Origin: JBLRWS01 sp047921075
Lineage (GTDB): Bacteria > Bacteroidota > Rhodothermia > Balneolales > Balneolaceae
Assembly (NCBI GenBank): GCA_047921075.1
Contig: JBLRWS010000039.1
Span: 1 to 24,700 of the forward strand
DNA: 24,700 nt
Reading direction: 5' to 3'
The notes beneath the pieces were generated by a model, which searched no databases, had not been told where the DNA came from, and was given only the letters and a program-made list of their open reading frames with translations. The translations under genes were made by a program, and so were the position numbers. Shown here piece by piece: positions 1-8,031 of the stretch (positions are counted from its first letter, which is position 1; each line of letters starts with the position of its first letter).

Positions 1-589
1 CCTCCTCAAACCCCATCCGCTTCAGATACGCCCGGTGCTCGTCGTCGCCGCCGTCGGCCACCACCCGCTGAACACCCAGTTGTGTGAAGAAATCGCGTTT
101 ATCATCGAACAGAAACCGCCCGATTTTGAAATCGCGATACGGCCTTGGCACGTAATCAAGATCGGTGAACAGAGTGTCGCCCTCGATGCGGCCCACAAGC
201 ACGCCGGCCGGAACCATATCCCTCAACACAAAAAGATGCAGATCGGCGGAGCTCTCTGCCTGTGCAAATGCCGGCTGAGAGGAGGCGATATCGTCCCGGT
301 AAAAGTTCAGGAATTCCCGCAAGAACTCGCTATCACCACTCACCTTCAGCATCTTAAAGTACTCCTCCTCTGTGGCTATTTTGTAAAGGTAATAGACGTT
401 TACCAGCACAATAAAGCCATTCATGCCGGCCACAGGAATGGAACCGATCAGTATGCCGTACAGAGAAAAGAGAGCGGCCCCAATCATGTTGACAATGCGT
501 AGTTTTACAATCTTGCTCATCATCAGCGACACCGCCACCATTACCGATGCCGCGTAGCCGATGATTTCGTACCAAACTGCTGCTTCCAT
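1..589 (-). CDS. YgjV-type membrane protein with C-terminal GNAT-like domain (partial, 3' end outside window)
   Basis: Reading the minus strand from the ATG at 589 gives 196 codons with no stop before the window edge, so the C-terminus is missing. Residues 6-24, 30-50 and 54-70 are hydrophobic and look like three membrane helices, resembling the inner-membrane YgjV family. From about residue 117 the protein is soluble. It contains YRDFKIGRFLF at 151-161, similar to the acetyl-CoA-binding region of GNAT acetyltransferases, and YLKRMGF at 188-194, like their C-terminal strand. The GNAT reading is inference and substrate and function are unknown. The start lies only 12 nt after the stop of the S9 peptidase gene, so the two are probably co-transcribed. 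There is only a weak purine-rich stretch upstream. A 155-aa frame on the opposite strand is a shadow. Confidence 0.72.
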   Translation of the reverse strand, partial: MEAAVWYEIIGYAASVMVAVSLMMSKIVKLRIVNMIGAALFSLYGILIGSIPVAGMNGFIVLVNVYYLYKIATEEEYFKMLKVSGDSEFLREFLNFYRDDIASSQPAFAQAESSADLHLFVLRDMVPAGVLVGRIEGDTLFTDLDYVPRPYRDFKIGRFLFDDKRDFFTQLGVQRVVADGGDDEHRAYLKRMGFEE

Positions 590-601
590 TAATTCTTTTT
601 C

Positions 602-2914
602 TTATCGGTTAATGCGATACTCGTGCGGTGGTTCCGTCCCAATCAGATGGCGCACAAAATAGTCCCACGTGCGGCGTATTTTATACGGTTCGTTGGCAAA
701 TCCGTGCCCGCGGTTGGGCATCACAATAAGGTCGAAGTCTTTGTTTTCACGAATCAACGCATCGATAAAAAGTTGTGTCATAGCCGGGTGTACGTTGGTA
801 TCCATGGTGCCATAGCTGAGGAGCAGCTTTCCTTCCAGATTAGCTGCATATTCATGAATGGCCGACGCTGCAAAATTATCCTCCCCGTTCTGTTCGGCCA
901 GCAGCCCCTGATACTTCTCGCCCCAATAGTAGGTATACCCGCGATTGTCGTGGTTGCCCGCGCCGGACACTCCGACCTTGAAAAATTCGGGGTATTGCGT
1001 AAGCGCAGCGGCCGTTGCAAAGCCGCCGCCGCTGTGGCCATAAATTCCGGCCCTGTCCAGATCGATAAAATCGTGCTCCTCGGCCAGCTGCTTCATCGCG
1101 GCTATCTGATCTTCCAGGCCGTTATCAATCATATTGCCGCTGTAATAGGTATGAAAATCGCGCGAGCGGATGGGGCTGCTCCCGAATGCATCCATTGCTA
1201 CCACCACGAAGCCAAGCTCGGCAAGGGCATGCGCCTGACCCCGACGGCCCTGCGAGAACGAACGCGACCCCACACTACCTGCCTGTGGGCCGGGATAGAT
1301 TGAATTGACGATTGGATAGCGCTTGTTTGGATCAAAATTGGAGGGCAAAATCATAAAGCCGTAAATGTCGGTCTCCCCATCGCGTGCTTTGGTGGTAACC
1401 GGGATGGGTGCCTGCCAGCCGGTTTCCATCAGATCGGTCACATCCGCCTCTTCAAGCACCATCACTTCCTCACCATCTCCAGTTCGCAGAGCCGAAACAG
1501 GGGGCGTTTGAAAATCGGAGCGACGCTGCACAAAATAGTCTGCTTCCGGGCCCAGCCATACGTCGTGGTGAAAATTTTCGGGCGTCAGGAGTGTCATGCC
1601 GGCACCGTCAAAACCAATTTTGTAGAGATGCTCAAAATAGGGATCGCGGCCCTCCTCGTGGTTCACACCGGTAAAATAGATCACCCGTTCTTCTTCGTTG
1701 ATGTGCAGTATATCCACCACATTCCAGGAACCGGAGGTAATGCGGTTTTTCAGCGCGCCGGTTTCAAGATCATGCAGATAGAGATGCCCCCAATTGTCGC
1801 TGCGATTGAACCAGATAAACTCGCCGGAATCGTGCAGCACACGCCAGTTGGGCACACCGCGCGAGGTCAGGTTAGACTCGAAAAAGATCTCGTCACGATC
1901 GGCGTGTACGTGGCGGACCGCTCCGGTTTCGGCATCCGCCAGATAGAGATCAACCTCTTTGTAATCGCGGGATGTTGCAACAAACGCCAGGGTTTTGGAA
2001 TCGGCGCTCCACTCATTATCCACCCAATCGAACCCGCGGGTAAGTCCGCAGCAGTTAGACGCCCGCTGGTGCGATGGGTCCACGTCCAGATCAATTACGG
2101 AAGCGGCCTCAACATCCACAACGACCCGCTCCAGCATCGGCACTACCGTATCGCCCGGCAGTGCATAGGGCCAGATATCGGCTTCGGGGCGCCCCTCCTG
2201 CGCACGCCACAATACCATTTTTTCAACCCCGCGCTCGTCGAGCCGGAAGGTTGCTATTTTTTTGGAATCGGGAGACCAAAGCAGAATCGGCCGGTCGGAA
2301 CGCGACCATCCCTGATTGTTCCGGGCGTAGCTGTAAAACTCTTCGCCGTCGGTGGTAAGCTGGCGGTCTTCGCCGGTTGTAAGATCACGAACCCACAGAT
2401 TGTGATCGCGCGTAAAGGCGGCCAATTGGCCGTTGGGTGAGGTCACTGAAAAGGCAACACCGTGATTCGGCTGCTCTTCGGCCTCACAACGCATCGCCTG
2501 CAGGGTGCAGCTCCACGCTTTCCGGTTGTAATCAAAATAGACGGTTCCCAGATCGTCGCTAAACGAGAGAGAGCCGAGCCGCAGGTTCCACGGGTCGGCG
2601 GAAACACCATCCACCCGCTCCAGCTCCTGCGCCAGCCGCTCGTGATTGAACGCGGGACGCTTTTCGGTTGCTTCTGCATCAACAAACATGTACTCGATGC
2701 CACGGCGGGTATCGAGCCTGTACCAAAATTGGGAGCTGTTCAACCAGTTTGGCTGCACCGCCATCCGGAACGTTTTATCACTCAGATTCCAGCTCAGCAT
2801 CGATTCGGCGCGTTGGTAGTCGTCATCAGCAACCGTTTGTGCAGTTCCGGCAAGGGGCCACAAAGCGATCAAAAGCAAGATGGCCGGGAGGCCAACACAA
2901 ATTTGGTTTTTCAT
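602..2914 (-). CDS. S9 family peptidase (DPP-IV/prolyl oligopeptidase type), secreted
   Basis: This is a serine exopeptidase of the prolyl oligopeptidase clan, probably periplasmic and releasing N-terminal dipeptides. Numbering from an upstream ATG at 2953, residues 14-39 form a signal peptide (MKNQ followed by a Leu/Ile-rich core ending in GTAQ). Residues about 100-480 form the beta-propeller (DPP-IV N-terminal domain), with a paired cysteine at 301-302. Residues about 520-775 are the alpha/beta hydrolase. The catalytic triad is visible: Ser641 in GHSGGG, Asp718 in YGTMDTN and His750 in NRGHGF. The ATG at 2914 is preferred because the signal peptide begins there; ATGs at 2920 and 2953 are in frame. 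A promoter-like TACCTTCG on the minus strand at 2955-2962 would put transcription too close to the 2953 start. The gene follows dacB and precedes the YgjV-like gene on the same strand. Substrate specificity cannot be read from the sequence. Confidence 0.93.
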   Translation of the reverse strand: MKNQICVGLPAILLLIALWPLAGTAQTVADDDYQRAESMLSWNLSDKTFRMAVQPNWLNSSQFWYRLDTRRGIEYMFVDAEATEKRPAFNHERLAQELERVDGVSADPWNLRLGSLSFSDDLGTVYFDYNRKAWSCTLQAMRCEAEEQPNHGVAFSVTSPNGQLAAFTRDHNLWVRDLTTGEDRQLTTDGEEFYSYARNNQGWSRSDRPILLWSPDSKKIATFRLDERGVEKMVLWRAQEGRPEADIWPYALPGDTVVPMLERVVVDVEAASVIDLDVDPSHQRASNCCGLTRGFDWVDNEWSADSKTLAFVATSRDYKEVDLYLADAETGAVRHVHADRDEIFFESNLTSRGVPNWRVLHDSGEFIWFNRSDNWGHLYLHDLETGALKNRITSGSWNVVDILHINEEERVIYFTGVNHEEGRDPYFEHLYKIGFDGAGMTLLTPENFHHDVWLGPEADYFVQRRSDFQTPPVSALRTGDGEEVMVLEEADVTDLMETGWQAPIPVTTKARDGETDIYGFMILPSNFDPNKRYPIVNSIYPGPQAGSVGSRSFSQGRRGQAHALAELGFVVVAMDAFGSSPIRSRDFHTYYSGNMIDNGLEDQIAAMKQLAEEHDFIDLDRAGIYGHSGGGFATAAALTQYPEFFKVGVSGAGNHDNRGYTYYWGEKYQGLLAEQNGEDNFAASAIHEYAANLEGKLLLSYGTMDTNVHPAMTQLFIDALIRENKDFDLIVMPNRGHGFANEPYKIRRTWDYFVRHLIGTEPPHEYRINR

Positions 2915-2983
2915 ATCCATATGTCTTGTTGTAGTGGGTTTGAGTAGATCCATACGAAGGTAGCGAAAAGTTTAGTAGGGGAT

Positions 2984-4348
2984 TTAATAGCGGGTTTTTA
3001 CAAATTGTAAAAGGTTCTGCATTTCGGCGCGCATAGCGTTGTTTGAAATCACATAATTGTTGTTCTGAAACGAAAAAAGCAATCGGCGGCCGGAGTCGGT
3101 AAAGATGTAGCCGCTCAGGCTGGTGTTATTCCGCAGAGTGCCGGTTTTGGCATACACATAGGGTGGCTCGCCCTCTTCGGTCTGATACCATCCGCGCAGT
3201 GTGCCCGTTTGCCCGCCCACCGGAAACATCGACAAGGTAACCTCTTCACCATACTCAATCCACAGCCGATCGAGCATGGTAATTACCGACCACGGCGTAA
3301 CCAAATTGTAGCGGGTCAGGCCGGACCCGTCGTTCCAGCTTGGCCGGTCGTCCAGGAATCCAAAATGCTCGTCCAACGCTTTTGCGATTGCCCGCGCACT
3401 GTTCATATTGCCAAATTCCTGTTCCGAAATAGCCAGCAGCGTCTGTTCGGCCACAAAGTTATCGCTCTCTACCATCATACGGCGCAGCGCCTCTTCTACC
3501 GAGGTTCCTGCAATGGCCTGATCAAAACCTTGTATGCGCTCGGTGGCAAGGTGCACATCACGCCCAAGCGTGTCGGCCAGCAGCTCGGTGATCAGTTCCG
3601 GGCTGTAGATAAACGGAATGATACGCTCCTGCCGGGCGGTATCGGTGCGAGGCTGGTAGAGCACCTCATTATCGCGAAGTTCCCGCTTAATCAGCTCCGA
3701 CTGCTGTCCGTTCCAACCCTGGTTGGTGATGAATTGCTCAAAAATGGCCGGCTTTACCGGGTTTTGCTGATCCAGTTGTATAGAGGCCACCTGCTCTACC
3801 TGAAACCGCATCATGTTACCATAGATGGGAAACGGTGTTTTCTCCGGTGCGTAGGCGGCCGAATGCCAGTCCCACGGCCAGCCGCTGCCGAAGAAATCAT
3901 CATCAAAATGAGCATCGTAATACACCAGTGTTTCCGTGCGGCTGCTCAAAAAATCAAATACCGGCTGGGGCTCAAACTCCGGATTTAGAAATCCGGGATC
4001 TCCTGTGCCACGAAAGTATAGTGTGTCATTTTGAACGTGGTAGCGCAGACCGGGAAAGGCCTCAGGCAGCATTTTTAGTCCGGCGTAAAGAGTGAATATT
4101 TTCATGTTGGAGGCGGGCGTAAAGTAGCGGTGCCCGGAGCGGTCAGTCAGGGTATCGCCGGTGGCCGGATCGTACAATACAAACCCGGTGTTGCTTTGGT
4201 TAAATACCTCCGACTCGTCAAACATCTGCTCCACACCGGTGCGGTGGTCGGTTTCGGCCGGAGATTCCGCCACGGGAGCCGTGGTTTGGCACCCGGCAAC
4301 CATCAACCATAAAAGAACAACGAAAAAAAAGTAGCGGATAGGCTTCAT
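2984..4348 (-). CDS. dacB: D-alanyl-D-alanine carboxypeptidase/endopeptidase, peptidase family S13 (PBP4/DacB), lipoprotein
   Basis: This penicillin-binding protein trims or cleaves peptidoglycan peptides. Counting from the upstream in-frame ATG at 4369, all three active-site motifs of the family are present: SxxK as SNMK at 87-90, SxN as SDN at 302-304, and KTG at 408-410 within YAKTGTL. The typical DGSGL stretch lies at 347-351. The chosen start, MKPIRYFF at 4348, gives a clean lipoprotein signal peptide with lipobox VAGC (Cys27 in the longer numbering). The protein is therefore probably anchored to a membrane on the periplasmic side. Length (about 454 aa) fits the family. It heads a minus-strand cluster with the S9 peptidase and is divergent from the epimerase gene at 4515. 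Whether its main activity is carboxypeptidase or endopeptidase is not decidable here. Confidence 0.92.
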   Translation of the reverse strand: MKPIRYFFFVVLLWLMVAGCQTTAPVAESPAETDHRTGVEQMFDESEVFNQSNTGFVLYDPATGDTLTDRSGHRYFTPASNMKIFTLYAGLKMLPEAFPGLRYHVQNDTLYFRGTGDPGFLNPEFEPQPVFDFLSSRTETLVYYDAHFDDDFFGSGWPWDWHSAAYAPEKTPFPIYGNMMRFQVEQVASIQLDQQNPVKPAIFEQFITNQGWNGQQSELIKRELRDNEVLYQPRTDTARQERIIPFIYSPELITELLADTLGRDVHLATERIQGFDQAIAGTSVEEALRRMMVESDNFVAEQTLLAISEQEFGNMNSARAIAKALDEHFGFLDDRPSWNDGSGLTRYNLVTPWSVITMLDRLWIEYGEEVTLSMFPVGGQTGTLRGWYQTEEGEPPYVYAKTGTLRNNTSLSGYIFTDSGRRLLFSFQNNNYVISNNAMRAEMQNLLQFVKTRY

Positions 4349-4448
4349 AGAGCAGATCGTAAAGTGCATTGGGCCGGTTATGTAGACCTCTTAAAATCGT
4401 AAAAAAGAATGGATTGTGAAATTTGCACTTTCCCTCCACCCTGCCGGC

Positions 4449-4467
4449 TGAGCTTCGGCTCAATTTT
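4449..4467 (+). other. Hairpin with UUCG tetraloop in the dacB-mce divergent spacer
   Basis: TGAGC (4449-4453), TTCG and GCTCA (4458-4462) form a 5-bp stem closed as C(UUCG)G, followed by ATTTT. It lies about 50 nt upstream of the epimerase start. A role as leader hairpin or attenuator is possible but unproven. Nothing else in the 4349-4514 spacer is clearly assignable. Confidence 0.35.
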
Positions 4468-4514
4468 CCGTATTATCCGATGACAATCTGACCCTAAAAG
4501 AATTCCCAATATCC

Positions 4515-4928
4515 ATGCATATTGATCATATTGGTATCGCCGTTCGCGATCTTGAAGCCGCTATTAAAACCTATGAGACCATTCTCAACACGCCGTGCAG
4601 CAAACGGGAAACGGTAGAGAGCGAGCATGTAGAGACCGCGTTTTTCAGCACGGGCCAGTCGAAAGTGGAACTTCTCGGTGCTACGTCTCCCAACTCCGTA
4701 ATACAGAGTTACATTGAGAAACGGGGCGAAGGGATTCATCACGTTGCGTTTGAAGTGGATGATATCCGAGCTGAGATGAAACGGCTTGCCGGCGAAGGGT
4801 TCCGTCTGCTGCAGGATGAGCCAAAGCGCGGAGCCGACGGAAAGTGGGTGGCCTTTCTGCATCCCAAAGGTAATCACGGTGTACTGGTGGAGTTGTGCCA
4901 GTCAATCCGCACCGATAAACCGGCCTGA
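4515..4928 (+). CDS. mce: Methylmalonyl-CoA epimerase (VOC family)
   Basis: The enzyme interconverts (R)- and (S)-methylmalonyl-CoA, linking propionyl-CoA metabolism to succinyl-CoA through the B12-dependent mutase. The 137-aa length is typical. The two halves of the vicinal-oxygen-chelate fold are visible: DHIGIAVRDL at 4-13 opens the first and GIHHVAFEVDD at 73-83 opens the second. Probable metal ligands by analogy with the family are His5, Glu52 in VELL, His76 in the HH pair and Glu126 in LVELC. The ATG at 4515 puts the first beta-strand right at the N-terminus, as is usual. No mutase or carboxylase gene adjoins it, so the pathway assignment rests on the protein alone. A related VOC lyase is a less likely alternative. 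Confidence 0.9.
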   Translation: MHIDHIGIAVRDLEAAIKTYETILNTPCSKRETVESEHVETAFFSTGQSKVELLGATSPNSVIQSYIEKRGEGIHHVAFEVDDIRAEMKRLAGEGFRLLQDEPKRGADGKWVAFLHPKGNHGVLVELCQSIRTDKPA

Positions 4929-4989
4929 CTTTTTTTATTATCCGCGAACCACCTTATTTTAATTTGATACTGCCTCTAAACTCATTTTT

Positions 4990-5427
4990 ATGCAAGATTT
5001 AGCTCGTTTTTTCGCGTACCTGACCGGAGTCATTGTTGTCTCTATGGCAATCATGCTCACCTCCAACCGGTTTCTGGAATTTGTATCCGATCCCGGCTGG
5101 CCGGGCCTTGCTACCCTCCTTGCCTTCGGGTTTCTTTATCTGAATCTGGCCTACGCCTCCATCAAGCGATACATTCGTAAAGTGCCGGCGCCCACCAATC
5201 TGCATTATGTGCTTGCCCTTTTCATCTTCCTGCCGCCCGCCATTTGGATTTTATCCCTGAGCAACTACACCGAAGGCTCGGAGCTGATCTTAACGCTTAC
5301 CCTTCTTTTTGCCTGTGGATTAGGCACATTTTATGGAAACCGGCGCGGTATTCGGGAGCGGTACGAGTTTATTCAAAAGCTGAAGGCAAAACAGGAAGCG
5401 ATGCGTGCCGCCGAGAAAACCGATTAG
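4990..5427 (+). CDS. Small four-helix membrane protein of unknown function
   Basis: I do not recognise a named family. The 145-aa product has four hydrophobic stretches, about 7-24, 38-58, 72-91 and 97-115. They are joined by short loops, including a basic one (KRYIRK at 59-64), and followed by a charged tail (117-145) rich in Arg, Lys and Glu that is probably cytoplasmic and helical. The gene follows mce by 61 nt on the same strand and ends only 5 nt from the stop of the convergent ppx gene, with no terminator hairpin visible between them. The spacer before it is AT-rich (TTATTTTAATTTGATAC), which resembles but does not match a TAnnTTTG -7 element. Co-transcription with mce is possible. The frame is convincing because it holds regular membrane helices and fits tightly between neighbours. 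Confidence 0.8.
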   Translation: MQDLARFFAYLTGVIVVSMAIMLTSNRFLEFVSDPGWPGLATLLAFGFLYLNLAYASIKRYIRKVPAPTNLHYVLALFIFLPPAIWILSLSNYTEGSELILTLTLLFACGLGTFYGNRRGIRERYEFIQKLKAKQEAMRAAEKTD

Positions 5428-5432
5428 CTTCT

Positions 5433-7010
5433 CTATACCGTCTGCATCGCCTTACGCGAGTGAATGGTCAGCTTTTTACCGGTCACCTCTTCAAACAGCG
5501 TGCGCTTGCGCATAGCCCCCCAGATTTCGAGTTGCGGATCGGCTTCTGTTTCAATCATAAATTCGACCGCATTTTTTGATTTCTCGATCTGAACCGACCG
5601 CACATTTTGGTAATGGCTGCGATCGAGCCCATCTGCAACCCGCAAAATAGCTGCCAGTTTGGTGATTCGCTTTTGAATCTCTTTCGGCAGATTACTGAAA
5701 TAGCTGTGTCGCTTTTTGGGCGTAGACCGCCGGTGATAGCGCGCTATATTGGCAAGCATCTCAATTTCGTCCTCTTTAAAACCCAGCAATTCAGAATGGC
5801 GGATGATGTAGAGGGCGTGCTTATGGTGTTTACGATGCGAAATGAAATAGCCGATGTCGTGCAGCAGGCAGGCGTAGTGCAACAGTTCACGATCGCGATC
5901 ATTCAAGCCAAGATCATCGGCAAACTTGTCGAAAATAACCTCCGCCAGGCGAGCCACATGCCTTGAATGGTCTTCGTGCCAATCGTATTTAAAGAGAAGC
6001 TCCATCACACTGCGCAGCCGGGGATTCTCTATTTTCGGCATTTCCCGAATATCGTCCATCTCTTTGCGAATGTGCCGCAAAATGATTCCCTCACGAAGCG
6101 CCTGCGAAGAGATCCGTACCTTCTTTATTGAAAAGGTTTTAAGAACATAATGAACCAGCACAAGACCCGGCGCGATCAGATCGATCCGCTTTTCATCAAG
6201 GCCGCTCAGCGTTGAGCGCTCACTGTGCGTCATGGTGATTACATCATCATAAAAATCAAAAAACTCAGAGGCCGAAAACGATAGTTCGTTCACCGAGAGA
6301 TTCGGGCGGCTGTTGTTTCGGGCAGCAATCATCAGGGCGATATTTTCCATAGTGCCCGACGAACCGATCAGTGTATGGCTGCGATGCTGGGCAAATGCCT
6401 GGGCCACGTCCTGCAGCTGATCGCGAAAAACATCCCGCAAGGTATCTGTTTCTTGCGGTGTGATAGGATCATTGTCGACGTGAGCGGCTGCCATGCGCGC
6501 TACGCCAATTTTTTTACTGGCAAGATGGAAGAATCGCTCGTTGTTGCAAAGGATAAACTCAACGCTTCCGCCCCCGATGTCCATAGCCAGCACCGGCTCT
6601 GACCCCAACTCCATGCCGTGCTGAATGGAGTAGCCGATAAGCTCCGCTTCCAGCCGGCCCGATATCGCATTTATTTTGATGCCTACTTCGTCTATGGCAC
6701 GCTGAATAAACTCGCCGCCGTTTTCAGCCTCCCGAATAGCGCTGGTAGCATAGGCCATTATTCGTTGCGCTTTTTGATGATCGCACAACATCTTGATCTT
6801 TTTCAGCGCTTGTATGCCCCGGTCCATGGCCGCCGGCGAAAGTGAACTGCCAAACCCCTTTTCGGCCAGTAAAACCATCTCTTTGAGTTTATCTACGGTG
6901 TAAAAACTACCGTCGGGAAAAACATCTACAATGACTGCATGAAAAGAGTTTGTACCGAGGTCGATGGCGGCAATTCGCTTTACCGACTGGTGCTGATAGT
7001 TAGGCTTCAT
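5433..7010 (-). CDS. ppx: Ppx/GppA family phosphatase (exopolyphosphatase or pppGpp phosphatase) with C-terminal HD domain
   Basis: Members hydrolyse terminal phosphate from polyphosphate or the 5' gamma-phosphate of pppGpp. The residue numbers below count from a TTG codon at 7016, two codons upstream. The ASKHA-fold phosphate loops are present: AIDLGTNSFH at 17-26 and DIGGGSVEF at 146-154. The likely catalytic Glu123 sits in SGRLEAELI. The C-terminal part (about 330-500) is an HD-type helical domain with LLHDIGY at 384-390. The ATG at 7010 is preferred over the TTG. A possible promoter on the minus strand has TTTG at 7065-7068 and TACTTTCA at 7041-7048, 16 nt apart. The gene is convergent with the membrane protein before it and divergent from the hydrolase. 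Sequence alone does not separate polyphosphate from pppGpp as substrate. Confidence 0.9.
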   Translation of the reverse strand: MKPNYQHQSVKRIAAIDLGTNSFHAVIVDVFPDGSFYTVDKLKEMVLLAEKGFGSSLSPAAMDRGIQALKKIKMLCDHQKAQRIMAYATSAIREAENGGEFIQRAIDEVGIKINAISGRLEAELIGYSIQHGMELGSEPVLAMDIGGGSVEFILCNNERFFHLASKKIGVARMAAAHVDNDPITPQETDTLRDVFRDQLQDVAQAFAQHRSHTLIGSSGTMENIALMIAARNNSRPNLSVNELSFSASEFFDFYDDVITMTHSERSTLSGLDEKRIDLIAPGLVLVHYVLKTFSIKKVRISSQALREGIILRHIRKEMDDIREMPKIENPRLRSVMELLFKYDWHEDHSRHVARLAEVIFDKFADDLGLNDRDRELLHYACLLHDIGYFISHRKHHKHALYIIRHSELLGFKEDEIEMLANIARYHRRSTPKKRHSYFSNLPKEIQKRITKLAAILRVADGLDRSHYQNVRSVQIEKSKNAVEFMIETEADPQLEIWGAMRKRTLFEEVTGKKLTIHSRKAMQTV

Positions 7011-7040
7011 ATGCAAGATTGGGTTCGGCCGTTTGGATTA

Positions 7041-7068
7041 TGAAAGTATACAGAATGTTCGCGCCAAA
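7041..7068 (-). promoter_or_regulatory. Possible promoter of the ppx gene
   Basis: On the minus strand TTTG (7068-7065) is followed 16 nt later by TACTTTCA (7048-7041), an imperfect match to the Bacteroidota -33/-7 pattern. It lies about 30 nt before the ATG of ppx. A short dyad, GATGGC-tct-GCCATC (7083-7097), sits just upstream. This is weak, pattern-only evidence. Confidence 0.3.
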
Positions 7069-7227
7069 TGCTTTCAGAAACCGATGGCTCTGCCATCCTA
7101 ACGCCCTTTTACTCGGCTTCGCGACAACGGCTGCACAACCCCATCTGCCCCTCAGGTTTCGATCTAAAAACCTCAACCACTGCCAAAACGCTCTCCAAAC
7201 CGCTGCCAATTTTTTGTACTTTTAGCC

Positions 7228-7962
7228 ATGCAATCGTTTCATCCGCCTCCAATACAATCTGCTCCNNNNNNNNNNNNNNNNNNNNNNNNNNNNNNNNNNN
7301 NNNNNNNNNNNNNNNNNNNNNNNNNNNNNNNNNNNNNNNNNNNNNNNNNNNNNNNNNNNNNNNNNTATACCGATCTGAGTACCGCTGTGGATTGGTGCCG
7401 CTCCTTTTTTGGAGTGGATACACTCTTTTGTGTGGGGTTTTCGCTCGGCGCCAGCGTCCTACTCAATTTGCTCGCTAAAGACCCCGCTGCAGACTACATT
7501 CGGGCATTTTGTGCGATATCCACCCCGTATGATCTGAAACGGGGATCCATCAACCTGCAACGCGGCTTGAACAAAATATACGAAGTGCGTTTTATGCGAA
7601 CGCTCCGATCCAAGCTGGCCCAAAAAAAGAGACAATTCAGCGACCTGCCCGATTTTACCGGACAAACGCTGTACGATTTTGACGATCAGGTTACCGGGCC
7701 GGTTCACGGATTTTCAGGTGCCGAAGAGTATTACAAAGAGTGCTCATCGGCTTTTTTGATGGATGGTATTGATCGGCCCGGGCTGCTTGTCCACAGCCAG
7801 GAAGATCCTCTCTGCCCGTTTGCATACACTCCCACCGATACGATTGACCAAAATCCGCACCTTACAACTCTCTTCCCGGAGCGGGGAGGCCATGTTGGTT
7901 TCTGGTCGCTACCACCGGGCTGGCTCGAAGAGTCGATAAGCCGTTATCTGGCCCTGCACTGA
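7228..7962 (+). CDS. Alpha/beta hydrolase, YheT family, interrupted by an assembly gap
   Basis: The start (MQSFHPPPIQSA) matches the usual YheT N-terminus, in which an F-x-PP motif opens the protein. After the gap comes the nucleophile elbow GFSLGASVLL, with the catalytic Ser in GFSLGA. Next is the family-typical DFDDQVTGPVHGF followed by EYYKECS. The acid is in SQEDPLCP and the His is in RGGHVGF. YheT-type proteins are usually about 320 residues. Only 12 residues before and about 199 after the gap are seen, so roughly 110 residues (about 330 bp) are missing rather than the 100 bases shown. That the frame reads through the Ns is therefore a matter of chance. The substrate is unknown; the family is annotated as esterase/hydrolase. 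The gene lies upstream of and on the same strand as the YpdA-like gene, 69 nt apart, but that gene has its own promoter-like element. Confidence 0.82.
   Translation: MQSFHPPPIQSAXXXXXXXXXXXXXXXXXXXXXXXXXXXXXXXXXXYTDLSTAVDWCRSFFGVDTLFCVGFSLGASVLLNLLAKDPAADYIRAFCAISTPYDLKRGSINLQRGLNKIYEVRFMRTLRSKLAQKKRQFSDLPDFTGQTLYDFDDQVTGPVHGFSGAEEYYKECSSAFLMDGIDRPGLLVHSQEDPLCPFAYTPTDTIDQNPHLTTLFPERGGHVGFWSLPPGWLEESISRYLALH
7266..7365. other. Assembly gap (100 Ns)
   Basis: Exactly 100 undetermined bases lie inside the hydrolase gene. The round number is the conventional placeholder for a scaffold gap of unknown length, so distances across it are not reliable. Confidence 0.99.
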
Positions 7963-7995
7963 ATGATCGCACCCCCGATTGCCGTTGGTATTTTG

Positions 7996-8003
7996 TATCT
8001 TTG
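7996..8003 (+). promoter_or_regulatory. Bacteroidota-type -7 element before the YpdA-like gene
   Basis: TATCTTTG matches the TAnnTTTG consensus exactly and lies 28 nt before the ATG at 8032. TTG triplets at 7979-7981 and 7985-7987 could serve as the -33 region, although both are closer than the usual spacing of about 19 nt. The surrounding AT-rich sequence supports a promoter. Confidence 0.5.
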
Positions 8004-8031
8004 AAATCAAAAAAACGAATCCATATCACGC

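Noticed and set aside
35..502. 155-aa plus-strand open frame at the left edge
   Set aside because: The minus-strand frame from 589 to the window edge has membrane helices, a tight junction with the S9 gene and a recognisable family; the plus-strand frame is its shadow.
1508..2440. 310-aa plus-strand open frame
   Set aside because: It is antisense to the S9 peptidase, whose domains and catalytic triad are clear.
7019..7225. 68-aa plus-strand frame between ppx and the hydrolase
   Set aside because: It covers the divergent promoter region, has no ribosome binding site or family resemblance, and a competing frame of similar size exists on the other strand.
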